Below, one piece after another: positions 40,156 through 48,392 of a DNA stretch of 48,841 nucleotides. Under the pieces are notes generated by a model, which saw only the letters and a program-made list of their open reading frames with translations, did not search any database and had not been told where the DNA came from. The stretch comes from Phycisphaerae bacterium (lineage in GTDB: Bacteria; Planctomycetota; Phycisphaerae; UBA1845): the NCBI GenBank assembly GCA_024102815.1, contig JAGFJJ010000016.1, forward strand, positions 1 through 48,841, given 5' to 3'. The stretch's first letter is position 1; every line of letters begins with the position of its first letter. The position numbers were made by a program, and so were the translations under genes.

Positions 40156-40593
40156 GTGGGCACGTATCTGACGGCGCAGGACGTGGTGGATCGGATCGGC
40201 AGCGACGCGGCGGCAAGGCTGACCACCGACAGCGGGACCACGCCGAATACGACCAAGATCGACGCGGTGATCACGGAAGCGGAGGGCGAGGCCCACGGGT
40301 ACCTCGCTCGCCGCTATGCCGTGCCCGTCGATCTCACGTCGCATCCCGACGTGGAGGCCACCCTGCGCGGACACGTCATGGCCCTGACCCTCTACCGACT
40401 GTACGCGCTGCGCCCGCCGGTGTCCGAAACACACCGCAACGGACGCAACGACGCCGTGGAATGGCTCAAGGGCGTCGCCAAGGGCGAGATCGTCCTGCCC
40501 GCCGCGACGACGCCGGCGAGCCAGACGAGTGACACGCCGGTGGCATCGTGGGGATCGAGCTCGGCGAATGCGAGCCGCGAAACCATTGTGTGA
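40156..40593 (+). CDS. DUF1320 protein (Mu gp36-like)
   Basis: A 145-aa head-tail connector-type protein starting with GTG. Pattern: YLTAQDVVDRIGSDAAARLT, then DAVITEAEGEAHGYLARRYA, then LTLYRLYALR and AVEWLKGVAKGEIVLP. This helical pattern with EIDGYLA-like and Y-LPL-like features is characteristic of DUF1320, found after the capsid gene in Mu-like phages. The start is fixed by GGAAGGAG. Confidence 0.85.
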   Translation: MGTYLTAQDVVDRIGSDAAARLTTDSGTTPNTTKIDAVITEAEGEAHGYLARRYAVPVDLTSHPDVEATLRGHVMALTLYRLYALRPPVSETHRNGRNDAVEWLKGVAKGEIVLPAATTPASQTSDTPVASWGSSSANASRETIV

Positions 40594-40597
40594 AGAA

Positions 40598-40656
40598 GGC
40601 ACGCCCGGCAAGCCGGGTTTACTGAAGGCACGTAGGCACGAAGCCACGAAGGGAAT
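40598..40656 (+). repeat. Family A-C-A composite, intergenic
   Basis: GGCACG, C palindrome, TTTACTGAAGGCACGTAGGC, then GCCACGAAGGGAATG. Confidence 0.92.
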
Positions 40657-40676
40657 GAGTGAAGATCAGTTCTGTG

Positions 40677-40698
40677 CATTCCGGCTGACGCCGGAATG
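40677..40698. repeat. Short palindrome CATTCCGGC-TGAC-GCCGGAATG
   Basis: 9-bp arms and a 4-base loop; the type of short dispersed palindrome known from many bacterial genomes. Lies between a family A repeat and the next ribosome binding site. Confidence 0.8.
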
Positions 40699-40718
40699 AG
40701 GAAAGAGAGGAGACGAAG

Positions 40719-41282
40719 ATGAAAGACAAGCCATGGTGGGCGCTCGTTGGGGGTGTCGCGACGGTGGCGCTTCTGATTGTCGGAGCACTGATCGCGGGAG
40801 CGGCGCCGCCGCTGGAACGCACGGCGGCATCGCCGGAACCGGCGGCGCAGGCCGCGACCTGCCTGTGCCCGACAATCAGCGACTGGCCGATCTTCACCGA
40901 GGGCGGCGGACCGAGGGTCTATCTGACCATCAAGTCCTGCGCGGTGGACGTGGTCGTGCCCAATGCCATCGACAAGACCACGATCATCGCCAACGGCGTG
41001 GAACACGTCGTCCGCGTCAACGTGGACTCCGTCGTCGACGATCTCGAAGACAAGGGCGTGACACTGCTGAACTGGACGCGCTACGACGGACCACAGGTCT
41101 ACATCAACGCCGCGTCGTTTGAATCGATCGAGGGGCTCTACCGGCAGATCGCGCCGGGGCAGTACGCGCAGGACCGCACGCGCATCGTGGCCAACGGCCA
41201 GACGATCGTCGTGGCCACCGACGCGGTGGATGTCACCTTCGCCTGGTACGGGGCGCTGCCGCCGTGCCCGGTGGGCAAGTAA
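40719..41282 (+). CDS. Signal-anchored exported protein, unknown
   Basis: A 187-aa protein with an N-terminal hydrophobic helix (WWALVGGVATVALLIVGALI) that could be a signal anchor or cleaved signal, then an Ala/Pro linker, CLCPTISDWPIFTEGG and two similar beta-rich stretches (IANGVEHVVRVNVDSVVDDL and VANGQTIVVATDAVDVTFAW). The ribosome binding site is GAGGAGACG. An exported protein within the head-tail connector block is out of place; it could be a lysogenic-conversion or virion-associated protein. No homologue recognised. Confidence 0.65.
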   Translation: MKDKPWWALVGGVATVALLIVGALIAGAAPPLERTAASPEPAAQAATCLCPTISDWPIFTEGGGPRVYLTIKSCAVDVVVPNAIDKTTIIANGVEHVVRVNVDSVVDDLEDKGVTLLNWTRYDGPQVYINAASFESIEGLYRQIAPGQYAQDRTRIVANGQTIVVATDAVDVTFAWYGALPPCPVGK

Positions 41283-41286
41283 ACGC

Positions 41287-41901
41287 ATGGCACTGGGCAT
41301 CAACATCACGGTGACGCGAAGCGGCGACCTGGCGATGTTTCCGCGGACGGCCGACCGCCTGCGGAAACCGCGTAAGTTCCTCGCCGCGGTGGGCGTGCAA
41401 CTGATGTCCAGCGCCGTCCGGCGACTGCCCGGCGTGCTCTCGACCAGCGACGACGCGGTGCGAACGGGACGCCTGGCGGCGTCGCTGCGCGTCAATGCCA
41501 GCGGCGGCGGTTCGGCGAACACGATCTTCCGGCTGACGGACCGAAGCGTGACGGTGGGCAGCAACCTGCCTTACGCGGCGCAGGTGCACTACGGCGGAAC
41601 GATTTACCCGAACCAGGCCGACGCCCTGGCGATCCCGCTGGTGCCGCAACTCAAGCGGCAGGACATCAGCCCCAGCCAGCACCCGGAGAAAGAACGCATC
41701 TTCTTTCGCCGCCACGAGGGCGGGAAGCCGAACGTCTTCGGACTGCTCTTCCTGGCACCGAAGAGCAAGCGCGGCAAGCCGCGACTGCTCTACGCCCTGG
41801 CTTACCTGGTGCAGCAGCGGGCCAGGCCGTTTCTGTACGCGGATGACAACGACAAGCGGACGATCGCGGAGGAGATATTCCCGAAGTTCCTCGCCCCGTG
41901 A
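41287..41901 (+). CDS. Phage virion morphogenesis protein (Mu gpG-like)
   Basis: A 204-aa protein starting four bases after the previous stop. The pattern PYAAQVHYGGTIYPNQADAL, preceded by RTGRLAASLRV and RLTDRSVTVGSN, matches the phage virion morphogenesis family (tail completion, P2 gpS/Mu gpG type): a Leu-Arg-xS strand, then a Y-HxxG segment. It helps join tails to heads. The C-terminus ends RPFLYADDNDKRTIAEEIFP. Confidence 0.82.
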   Translation: MALGINITVTRSGDLAMFPRTADRLRKPRKFLAAVGVQLMSSAVRRLPGVLSTSDDAVRTGRLAASLRVNASGGGSANTIFRLTDRSVTVGSNLPYAAQVHYGGTIYPNQADALAIPLVPQLKRQDISPSQHPEKERIFFRRHEGGKPNVFGLLFLAPKSKRGKPRLLYALAYLVQQRARPFLYADDNDKRTIAEEIFPKFLAP

Positions 41902-41920
41902 GGGCGAGGATCTTCGGGAA

Positions 41921-41948
41921 GGCAATGGGCAATAGGCAGTAGGAAGAG
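41921..41948 (+). repeat. Family B repeat, intergenic
   Basis: GGCAATGGGCAATAGGCAGT then AGGAAGAG, the latter serving as ribosome binding site. Confidence 0.88.
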
Positions 41949-41954
41949 AAGACC

Positions 41955-42470
41955 ATGGCGCATGATGGGTCGCTGGCGTCGCAGCTCGAAGACTGGATCG
42001 TGGCGCGGCTGAAGAGCCTGACCTACAGCGGTCCACTGTTCGAGCCGGAGAGCGTCACGCCGTGGGACGGCACGGAGAAGGAATCGGTCGAGGACTTCTC
42101 CAACGAGTTCATGGCCGGCCGGCGGGACACGGCGGCGGCGGTGTACTTCCTGGAAGACGCCATCCAGCCACTGGAGGCGGGCAAGATCGAAGTGGTGGGA
42201 ACGTACGTGATTCTCACGGCGACACGCAACGAGCGGCCCGGCGAAGGGCGGCGAGGTACGGCCGCGCGAGCGGGCACCAACCGCATCCGCGACCTGGTCC
42301 GCTACGGACTGCATGACCAGCGGCCGACCGTCGCCGGCGACCTGATCAACGACGCGGTCTATTGCGTGGACCGGTTGGAGTGGGCGGGAAGTGCCATCGT
42401 GCTGGCACGAAAGACGGTGACCATCCAGCGGCACCTGGTGCTGGCGCACGAGATGCCACTTACAGAGTAG
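41955..42470 (+). CDS. Gp37/DUF1834-like phage protein
   Basis: A 171-aa protein. SLASQLEDWIVARLKSL at the N-terminus, the central AVYFLEDAIQPLEAGKIEVV, then VGTYVILTATRNERPGEGRR and GTNRIRDLVRYGLHDQRP fit the Mu gp37/DUF1834 pattern (a tail-terminator-like protein). Position after the morphogenesis protein is as in Mu-like phages. Confidence 0.72.
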   Translation: MAHDGSLASQLEDWIVARLKSLTYSGPLFEPESVTPWDGTEKESVEDFSNEFMAGRRDTAAAVYFLEDAIQPLEAGKIEVVGTYVILTATRNERPGEGRRGTAARAGTNRIRDLVRYGLHDQRPTVAGDLINDAVYCVDRLEWAGSAIVLARKTVTIQRHLVLAHEMPLTE

Positions 42471-42518
42471 GCAACAGGCACCCGCACAGCGGGTTCACCG
42501 GGGCAATAGGCAACAGGA
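42469..42518 (+). repeat. Family B repeat with C-like insert
   Basis: GGCAACAGGCA, then a C-like hairpin CCCGCACAGCGGG, then GGGGCAATAGGCAACAGG. Confidence 0.85.
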
Positions 42519-42529
42519 AGAGAAGAGCC

Positions 42530-43456
42530 ATGGCGAATAAACGGGTGTTCCATGAGGTCAACGGGCTGGTGATCAACGGCGTCACCGTGGCCGGGGCGAC
42601 GCAGATCAGCGTCACCGAGGACTTCGTCACCAACATCGACCCGGAGTACACCGGCGGGGCGGGACCCTCGGGGCGGGTGCATGACGCCTGCCGCACACGC
42701 ACGCAGGTGCGCACGACGGACGTCGTCGCGGCGATCGCGGCGCTGATCGCGGCGCCGACCACGGGGGTGTGGTACGGACGCGAGTCGGGCGCGACCACGA
42801 GCCTCAAGAGCACGCTGAAAAGCCCCCGGGCGTTCGCCCTGGCCATCGAGCTCGCCAAGGCGCAACTGGGCGCGGCCACGCTGGACTTCTCCAGCGTCTT
42901 CGGCGCGGCGGAAACGCACGCCGACGTGCTCGCCGTCCTCGCGGCGCAGACGAACCCCAACCCGCAACTGCCCAACCGGGTGCTGCGCATCCAGTCGTGT
43001 GTGCACGGCGAGGATCCCAACGACCTGGACATCCTCCACGTGGAGTCGCTGTCGCTGCGCGTGCAGGCCAAGGGCGGGAGCCCGCTGGAAGATTACGGCG
43101 ATGACGACACGGGCATCAGCGTGGTGGAGATCCCGGAATGGGACCTGCCGCAGGTGAGCCTCACCATCCGCGACAGCAAGGAGGTCGCCGCCGAAGGCGT
43201 AGACCTCTCGGTCAAGCTGCTGGAACACGGGCAGCACGATCTGATCGTCACCTGCCAGCCGGTGGCGGTGCTGGCCAGCGCCGTGCTCACCATCCGCAAC
43301 GTAACCTTCCACAGCCGTCAGAAGACCGGCGGCGAAGGCTGGACGGGACACACGCTGCAAGGCACGGCGGGATGGCTCGACGCCGACGGCACGACCTGGC
43401 GGACGATCGACAACGCCACGCCGGCCCTGCGGCTGGTGAACTGGGCGACGTCGTAG
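42530..43456 (+). CDS. Putative tail structural protein, 308 aa
   Basis: Start at 42530 after AGAAGAG. A beta-rich protein: NKRVFHEVNGLVINGVTVAG, then ATQISVTEDFVTNIDPEYTG, AFALAIELAKAQLGAATLDF and TFHSRQKTGGEGWTGHTLQG. Placement between the connector proteins and the tape measure suggests a tail tube-type protein, but no family motif is recognised. Confidence 0.6.
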   Translation: MANKRVFHEVNGLVINGVTVAGATQISVTEDFVTNIDPEYTGGAGPSGRVHDACRTRTQVRTTDVVAAIAALIAAPTTGVWYGRESGATTSLKSTLKSPRAFALAIELAKAQLGAATLDFSSVFGAAETHADVLAVLAAQTNPNPQLPNRVLRIQSCVHGEDPNDLDILHVESLSLRVQAKGGSPLEDYGDDDTGISVVEIPEWDLPQVSLTIRDSKEVAAEGVDLSVKLLEHGQHDLIVTCQPVAVLASAVLTIRNVTFHSRQKTGGEGWTGHTLQGTAGWLDADGTTWRTIDNATPALRLVNWATS

Positions 43457-43457
43457 C

Positions 43458-43480
43458 AGGCACGAAGGCACGTAGGGAAG
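43458..43480 (+). repeat. Family A repeat, intergenic
   Basis: AGGCACGAAGGCACGTAGGG directly after the stop and before the next ribosome binding site. Confidence 0.88.
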
Positions 43481-43490
43481 AGAAGAGAGG

Positions 43491-44969
43491 ATGCCGGAGC
43501 AGGATCTGAAACTCACGGCGGGCGTGCAGGGCTTCGCGGAGAGCGCGCAGCGCATCGAAGCGCTGTCGGCACAGATCGATAAGCTCCGCGCATCCATCGT
43601 GCAGATGCAGGACGCCCAGCGCAACGCGCCTTCCGACCCACTCTTTGCCGAGAGCGGCGCGGCAGCGCGACGGCAGGCTGCGGAGGCGGAAGCGGCGGCG
43701 ACCCGGGAGCTCTCCGAGGCGGAGGCCCAGCGGTTCGCGGAGATGTCCCGTGCCGGTGCGATTCTCGATGAGTACCTCGCCGGACAGGATGCGCAGCGGG
43801 AATCCACACGGAAGAATATCGCAGCGGACAGCGACTACGTCAGTGTTCTTCGCCAGGTCAACCCGGCGCTCGGTCAAATCGCAGAGACCTTCATCAACGT
43901 CAGCCGGATCGCCGGGGACCTGGCGAGCCAGAATATCGACGCGTCGAAGACCTACGACACGTTGAAGACGGCGATCCTGGGGAACGTGGGCGCACTCAAG
44001 CTGTTCGGCGCAGGGGCGCTGGTGGCCGTGGGCATCTACGCCATCGCCGCCGCCGTGCGGCGCATGCGCGAGGAGTTCGAGGCGGCCACGAAGGCCATTC
44101 GAGACCAGACGGAAGAGGCCACGACGCTGGCCCAAAAGCAGGCCGAACTCCAGCAGTCGATCGAGAACCTCTCCGACACGCGCCGCGAGGGCGGGTTCAC
44201 GGCCGACGAAGCCCGGGCGGCGGCCAACCAGGCGCGGCGTCTGCGTGAGCGACTTCCCTTTCTTTCCGAGGATGCGGCATCGCAAGCGGCGACCTTCGGC
44301 GCGGGCCGATCGACCGAAGAGGTCGAACGGATTGCCGTGGCCATCCAGAGCGGCCGGCTGCAACTGGACGGCGGACTGCGGCCGGAGACGCGCGAGCGAC
44401 GCATTGAGGCGGCATTGGAGCGGTTCGCGGAAGAGATCGCGCGGACAATCGCGCGGGAACGCAACCAGGCCGCAGAGGAAACAACGGCGGCACGCGGCCA
44501 GTTGGGACGCGTCGGGGGGAGCGACGAAGAGCTTCGACGGGTCGCGTCGCGGTTCACAGAGGGCACGGGGCTGGACCCGGCCCTGATTGCGACGATCGCG
44601 AAGGTGGTGGGTGAAGTTCAGAAGGGGGCCATCGAAATCTACGGGAGCAACTTGTTCCCCAGCGAAGAACGCCAGGCCCGCAATCGCTTGAAGGATCAGG
44701 GAATCGAGATCGATCGCCCGCTCACCCAGCAGGAGGTCGACGTTGCCCGGCAGGTGCGGGAGTACCTCGTCGGTCCGGCGGCTGAACGGCAGGCCGAGGC
44801 GGCGAAAGAGATGAGCGCGGCGGCGGAGGCCATGCGCAATGCTGTCGAGAATATGCGACCCGGCGCTACGACGAATTACTACGACCAGCGCGGCGGGCGG
44901 ATCGTGAATCCGTCGTCGCATGCCAGGCAACGCAGCAACGGCGAAACGGCCATCGAGGGAGCACGGTAA
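43491..44969 (+). CDS. Tape measure-type protein (short)
   Basis: A 492-aa Ala/Glu/Arg-rich helical protein with long coiled-coil stretches (AQRIEALSAQIDKLRASIVQ; AAEAEAAATRELSEAEAQRF) and one strongly hydrophobic segment (LKLFGAGALVAVGIYAIAAA) in the middle, the layout of tape measure proteins that set tail length and exit through the membrane. The C-terminus has a Tyr/Arg/Gly motif TTNYYDQRGGRIVNP. At under 500 residues it implies a short tail if tail length scales as usual. Confidence 0.7.
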   Translation: MPEQDLKLTAGVQGFAESAQRIEALSAQIDKLRASIVQMQDAQRNAPSDPLFAESGAAARRQAAEAEAAATRELSEAEAQRFAEMSRAGAILDEYLAGQDAQRESTRKNIAADSDYVSVLRQVNPALGQIAETFINVSRIAGDLASQNIDASKTYDTLKTAILGNVGALKLFGAGALVAVGIYAIAAAVRRMREEFEAATKAIRDQTEEATTLAQKQAELQQSIENLSDTRREGGFTADEARAAANQARRLRERLPFLSEDAASQAATFGAGRSTEEVERIAVAIQSGRLQLDGGLRPETRERRIEAALERFAEEIARTIARERNQAAEETTAARGQLGRVGGSDEELRRVASRFTEGTGLDPALIATIAKVVGEVQKGAIEIYGSNLFPSEERQARNRLKDQGIEIDRPLTQQEVDVARQVREYLVGPAAERQAEAAKEMSAAAEAMRNAVENMRPGATTNYYDQRGGRIVNPSSHARQRSNGETAIEGAR

Positions 44970-45449
44970 TTGGCGAACGGGCATCCACAGTACGGCGGAA
45001 CGAACGGCGTGGCGGTGCTGGACCTGGGCCAGCCGGGCGGCACCCGCTTCGCTTCCAACCACGCGCGGTTCACGGTGCGCGTGCAGCGCGATCCGATGCG
45101 CGTGCGCACGGTGGAGCACGCCATGGCCCAACTGGCGGGCAAGTTCCAGGATAACCTGGGCTACGACGGCCAGGAGGTCCGGTGGAGCGGCACCATCGTG
45201 GCCACGACCACGACGTTCCTCAATGCCATCCTCGCCGACCTGGACGCCAAGATCACCGGACACCGACGCGCCGCCAGCGGGCTGCTCCTGCCCGCCGACC
45301 TTAACGAGATCCGCGAGACGAAGCTGACGGACTTCGACGGCACGGTGATCAGCGACCGGGCACGCATCCGCTCGTGGACGCCGCGCGGCGAGCGCAGCGG
45401 GCAGGGGAAGATACTGACGCTGGAGGTCGTCTTCATCGCCCTTGTGTAG
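44970..45449 (+). CDS. Putative tail protein, 159 aa
   Basis: Begins with TTG immediately after the preceding stop. Beta-rich: VAVLDLGQPGGTRFASNHAR, then FQDNLGYDGQEVRWSGTIVA, ending GKILTLEVVFIALV. Its place between tape measure and a large tail protein suggests a distal-tail-type component. No homologue recognised. Confidence 0.6.
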   Translation: MANGHPQYGGTNGVAVLDLGQPGGTRFASNHARFTVRVQRDPMRVRTVEHAMAQLAGKFQDNLGYDGQEVRWSGTIVATTTTFLNAILADLDAKITGHRRAASGLLLPADLNEIRETKLTDFDGTVISDRARIRSWTPRGERSGQGKILTLEVVFIALV

Positions 45450-45460
45450 GGCGATGAAGC

Positions 45461-45519
45461 AGGCAACAGGCAATGGGCAATAGAGGAAGGCAACAGGCAA
45501 CAGGCAATAGGCAATAGGG
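45461..45519 (+). repeat. Family B repeat, intergenic, two blocks
   Basis: Eight GGCAAYR units in two blocks separated by GAGGAA; the most B-rich intergenic site on the late arm. Confidence 0.92.
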
Positions 45520-45531
45520 AGAAGGGTGACC

Positions 45532-47892
45532 ATGGGGCAGCCGGTGGCAGGAAACAAGGTGAGTCCGACGCGTCGGCCCGATCCGGGCCGGCGGACGACG
45601 GACACGCACCTGGCGGGTCCGCCCACGGACTACGCGGGGCGGCCCATCGCCACCAGCCTGCTGCTGGAAACGGACTACGCCTCGGATGCGTTCGTGCCCG
45701 CGCCGGAGACGATGCGCTGGGAGTCGTTCTCGGAGGGCATGGACGGCGCGGAGACCACGCTGCGGATCAGCGGCGGACTCTCGGCGGAGAAGCTGACGGG
45801 CGCGGGACTGATCGGCGACGGACACTTCTCCCAGGTGCTCGAACAACTGGACCCGGCGCGACGCGTGCGCGTGATTCGCGGCGCGGGCGGCGGCGAGCCG
45901 CTGCCCATCTTCGAAGGCTTCCCCAACTACGCCACGGTGCAGTGGTCGGCGCGTGACCAGCGCTTCGACGTGGGCTGCACATCGACGGCCGACGAGCTCC
46001 TCGACAGCCATCCCGACGCGCAACTGCTGGGGCGGACCATGCGGCGCCGGCCCGAGTCGATCGCCGCGTGGCAGGCCGATGCCCCGGACATGCTCACGGT
46101 CGACGCCTTGGCCCTGGCGTACAACGCGGACGGCAAGCCCAACCGCGCCGCCGAGACGCTGCCCATCGAGACGAGCGCGGGCACGTTCAACATCTACCTG
46201 CACACGGAAGACGACGGCGACGGCGCGGGCTACTGGAACTACGCGGCGGCGCTGACCAACCTGCTCGTGCTGCACGTCCTGCGCAAGGGACTTTCCGTCA
46301 GCGTGGTCGAGGCGCTCAACGACCTCGCGGACCTGCAATCCATCGGACACGCGGCGCAGTCGCCGGACCCGTTTACACGGAGACTGACGGCGCGGGTCGC
46401 CTCGGTGACCTGCCGGGCGGTGACGATCAAGGAAGCCCTGGCCCTGCTGTGCCACGCGGCCGGCATCCACTACCACCTGCCCATCCGCTGGGACCGGGCG
46501 ACGAAGCGGCCCGCGTACTGGCTGCGCCTCCTGGCCACGCTGCGCACCGACGCCGAAGAGCGGGCCACGCCGCCGCGCTTCTCCATCGGTCCGCGCGTGG
46601 ATGATCTGCCGCGCCTGGCGCCGCTGACGGACACCGCGTCGGACCAGGCAGACGAAGTGGCCGAGGACGCACGGGCGGCGTTCGACGCGGTGATCACCCG
46701 CGACAACCGCATGATCACGCGGCCGACGCTGGCCGGCGACGTGCAGCGTTTCGAGGTAACCCTGCTGCTGCGCCCCGGATGGCGGCCCATCGCCAGCCTC
46801 GACAACATCAACGACTCGGCCGCATTCGATGCGGAGATGACCTTCTGGCGAAACCAGTTCGATCCGGAGTTCGACGAGGAGACGGGCAAGCCGCTCTCCA
46901 TCTATCACCAGCAACACCCACAGTTTCACACCGTACGCGACGTGGGCCGGCTGTGGATCTTCCCCGACACCGACCGCTATCCCGGCAACGTATTCGCACG
47001 TATCAACGGCGACCTGGTCGGTCCCGGTTTCGGCTTCGATGCGGCGCTCTACAGCCCGTTCAGCGGACAGACGCAGGGCGACAGCGTGCTCACCTACTTC
47101 GATGCGGACATCGGGGGAAACATCCCCCTGCTGTACGCCGCCAAGTGGGTCATGCGGCCTCGGCCGTTTACCAACACGATCGGCCGCGAGGGACCCACCG
47201 ACGAACGCAGCCCCATCGTGCGTTTCTGCTTCGACTGCGCCGATCCGCGCACGGCGCTGGCCACGGGCACGTGGGTGCGCTACCGGGGAACGGTGCGCTT
47301 CGACGCCCACCGCGCGGCGCTGTGGATCGACGAAGACAACCTGCTGAACAGCCCGGCCCTGGCGGCGGAGCCGAACGACCCCGATCCGCTCACCTACCTC
47401 GAAGCGTATCTGCGGGGCACGCTGCAAGTGGCGGTGACCTGCGTGGTGGAAGGCGACGAGCGCCTGCTGCACGCGCCGGTGCCGAGCCCGGCGCCGATGC
47501 CCCGGCCCCGGGCACGCGTCGTAGACGTGAGTGAACGATTCGCTTTCGACAAGCGGCGCGGGCAGAACAGCCACCTCGACGACCTGCCCACCGACGAAGA
47601 ACGCTTCGAGACGCGGGACGACACGGCGGCACTGGTCTCCTACGGCACGCGCTTCGTGGAGGAGTCGGCGCGGGCGGAGCACAGCGGTCCGGTGAGCATG
47701 CCCTGGATCGATGACCGCTGGCGCATCGGCGACTCCTTCAGCGGCGTGCAGGGACTGGGCATTCCGTTCACCAGCTTCCCCGCGATCGTGCGCCGGGAGA
47801 TTGCCTGGGACCCGGAAGCCAACGGCTACAAGACCACGTACCACCTGGCGGACCTGCGCCACGAACCGGAGGCCGACAGTGAGCAGGGTTAA
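45532..47892 (+). CDS. Large tail/baseplate-type protein, 786 aa
   Basis: Start at ATG 45532 after GGGAGAAGGG. The longest late gene in view. The N-terminal part has LLLETDYASDAFVPAPETMR and GHFSQVLEQLDPARRVRVIR, a central part has GIHYHLPIRWDRATKRPAYW, and beta-rich stretches follow (GTWVRYRGTVRFDAHRAALW). Size and position after the tape measure fit a tail hub or baseplate protein of siphovirus-like transposable phages. No specific family motif recognised. The stop lies 14 bases inside the next gene. Confidence 0.65.
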   Translation: MGQPVAGNKVSPTRRPDPGRRTTDTHLAGPPTDYAGRPIATSLLLETDYASDAFVPAPETMRWESFSEGMDGAETTLRISGGLSAEKLTGAGLIGDGHFSQVLEQLDPARRVRVIRGAGGGEPLPIFEGFPNYATVQWSARDQRFDVGCTSTADELLDSHPDAQLLGRTMRRRPESIAAWQADAPDMLTVDALALAYNADGKPNRAAETLPIETSAGTFNIYLHTEDDGDGAGYWNYAAALTNLLVLHVLRKGLSVSVVEALNDLADLQSIGHAAQSPDPFTRRLTARVASVTCRAVTIKEALALLCHAAGIHYHLPIRWDRATKRPAYWLRLLATLRTDAEERATPPRFSIGPRVDDLPRLAPLTDTASDQADEVAEDARAAFDAVITRDNRMITRPTLAGDVQRFEVTLLLRPGWRPIASLDNINDSAAFDAEMTFWRNQFDPEFDEETGKPLSIYHQQHPQFHTVRDVGRLWIFPDTDRYPGNVFARINGDLVGPGFGFDAALYSPFSGQTQGDSVLTYFDADIGGNIPLLYAAKWVMRPRPFTNTIGREGPTDERSPIVRFCFDCADPRTALATGTWVRYRGTVRFDAHRAALWIDEDNLLNSPALAAEPNDPDPLTYLEAYLRGTLQVAVTCVVEGDERLLHAPVPSPAPMPRPRARVVDVSERFAFDKRRGQNSHLDDLPTDEERFETRDDTAALVSYGTRFVEESARAEHSGPVSMPWIDDRWRIGDSFSGVQGLGIPFTSFPAIVRREIAWDPEANGYKTTYHLADLRHEPEADSEQG

Positions 47893-48346
47893 CGTGATCC
47901 TCCGCGTGCCGGTGGCGCGAACGTGGGACGCGGGCACGCGCCTGCAAGTGTACGAGGACCGGGGCACGGGCACGGTGGACTACACGCGGCCGCTGCTGGG
48001 CCGACCCGTGGAGGTGTTTCCCGGGCGTCCGGCGAATACGCCGCCGCTGCAACGCATCGCCGGCGATGGACGCCTGGGCAGACGGCAGGACGGATCGGGA
48101 TCGCGCGACGGACTGGCGGGCAAGGCGGGAACGACGGAGAGCTACGTGGACGTGGCGGTGAGCATTCGCGCGGGATACGGGCTGCGGACGTTCGGCGTCG
48201 TGGCGACCAGCCCGGCGGGCGTGCCGCAGTCGGCCCCGGTGGAGCTCGAACACTTCGTCTCGGCCACCGATCCGCGTCCGGTGAAACGGTTTGCACTGGA
48301 GACGTTCGACGCCGGTTCGAGGCGGGTTCGATTTGCCATTGAATAG
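47879..48346 (+). CDS. Unknown tail-region protein, 155 aa
   Basis: Starts with GTG overlapping the large tail gene. Begins VSRVNVILRVPVARTWDAGT; a Gly/Arg-rich middle (GDGRLGRRQDGSGSRDGLAG) and fibronectin-like strands (RAGYGLRTFGVVATSPAGVP) follow. A beta-sandwich adaptor is possible but not demonstrated. Confidence 0.6.
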   Translation: MSRVNVILRVPVARTWDAGTRLQVYEDRGTGTVDYTRPLLGRPVEVFPGRPANTPPLQRIAGDGRLGRRQDGSGSRDGLAGKAGTTESYVDVAVSIRAGYGLRTFGVVATSPAGVPQSAPVELEHFVSATDPRPVKRFALETFDAGSRRVRFAIE

Positions 48347-48382
48347 GCACGAAGGCACGTAGGCACAGAGGCACGAAGCAGA
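48346..48382 (+). repeat. Family A repeat, intergenic
   Basis: AGGCACGAAGGCACGTAGGC and on; starts at the stop codon of the previous gene. Confidence 0.9.
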
Positions 48383-48392
48383 GAGAAAAGAG

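Noticed and set aside
45433..47973. Very long minus-strand open frame (846 codons) opposite the tail gene
   Set aside because: Arg/His/Val-rich shadow of a high-GC gene; the plus-strand gene has the ribosome binding site and normal composition.
30833..48382. CRISPR array interpretation of the repeats
   Set aside because: Units are 7-8 nt direct tandems without spacers, scattered between genes, and there are no cas genes.
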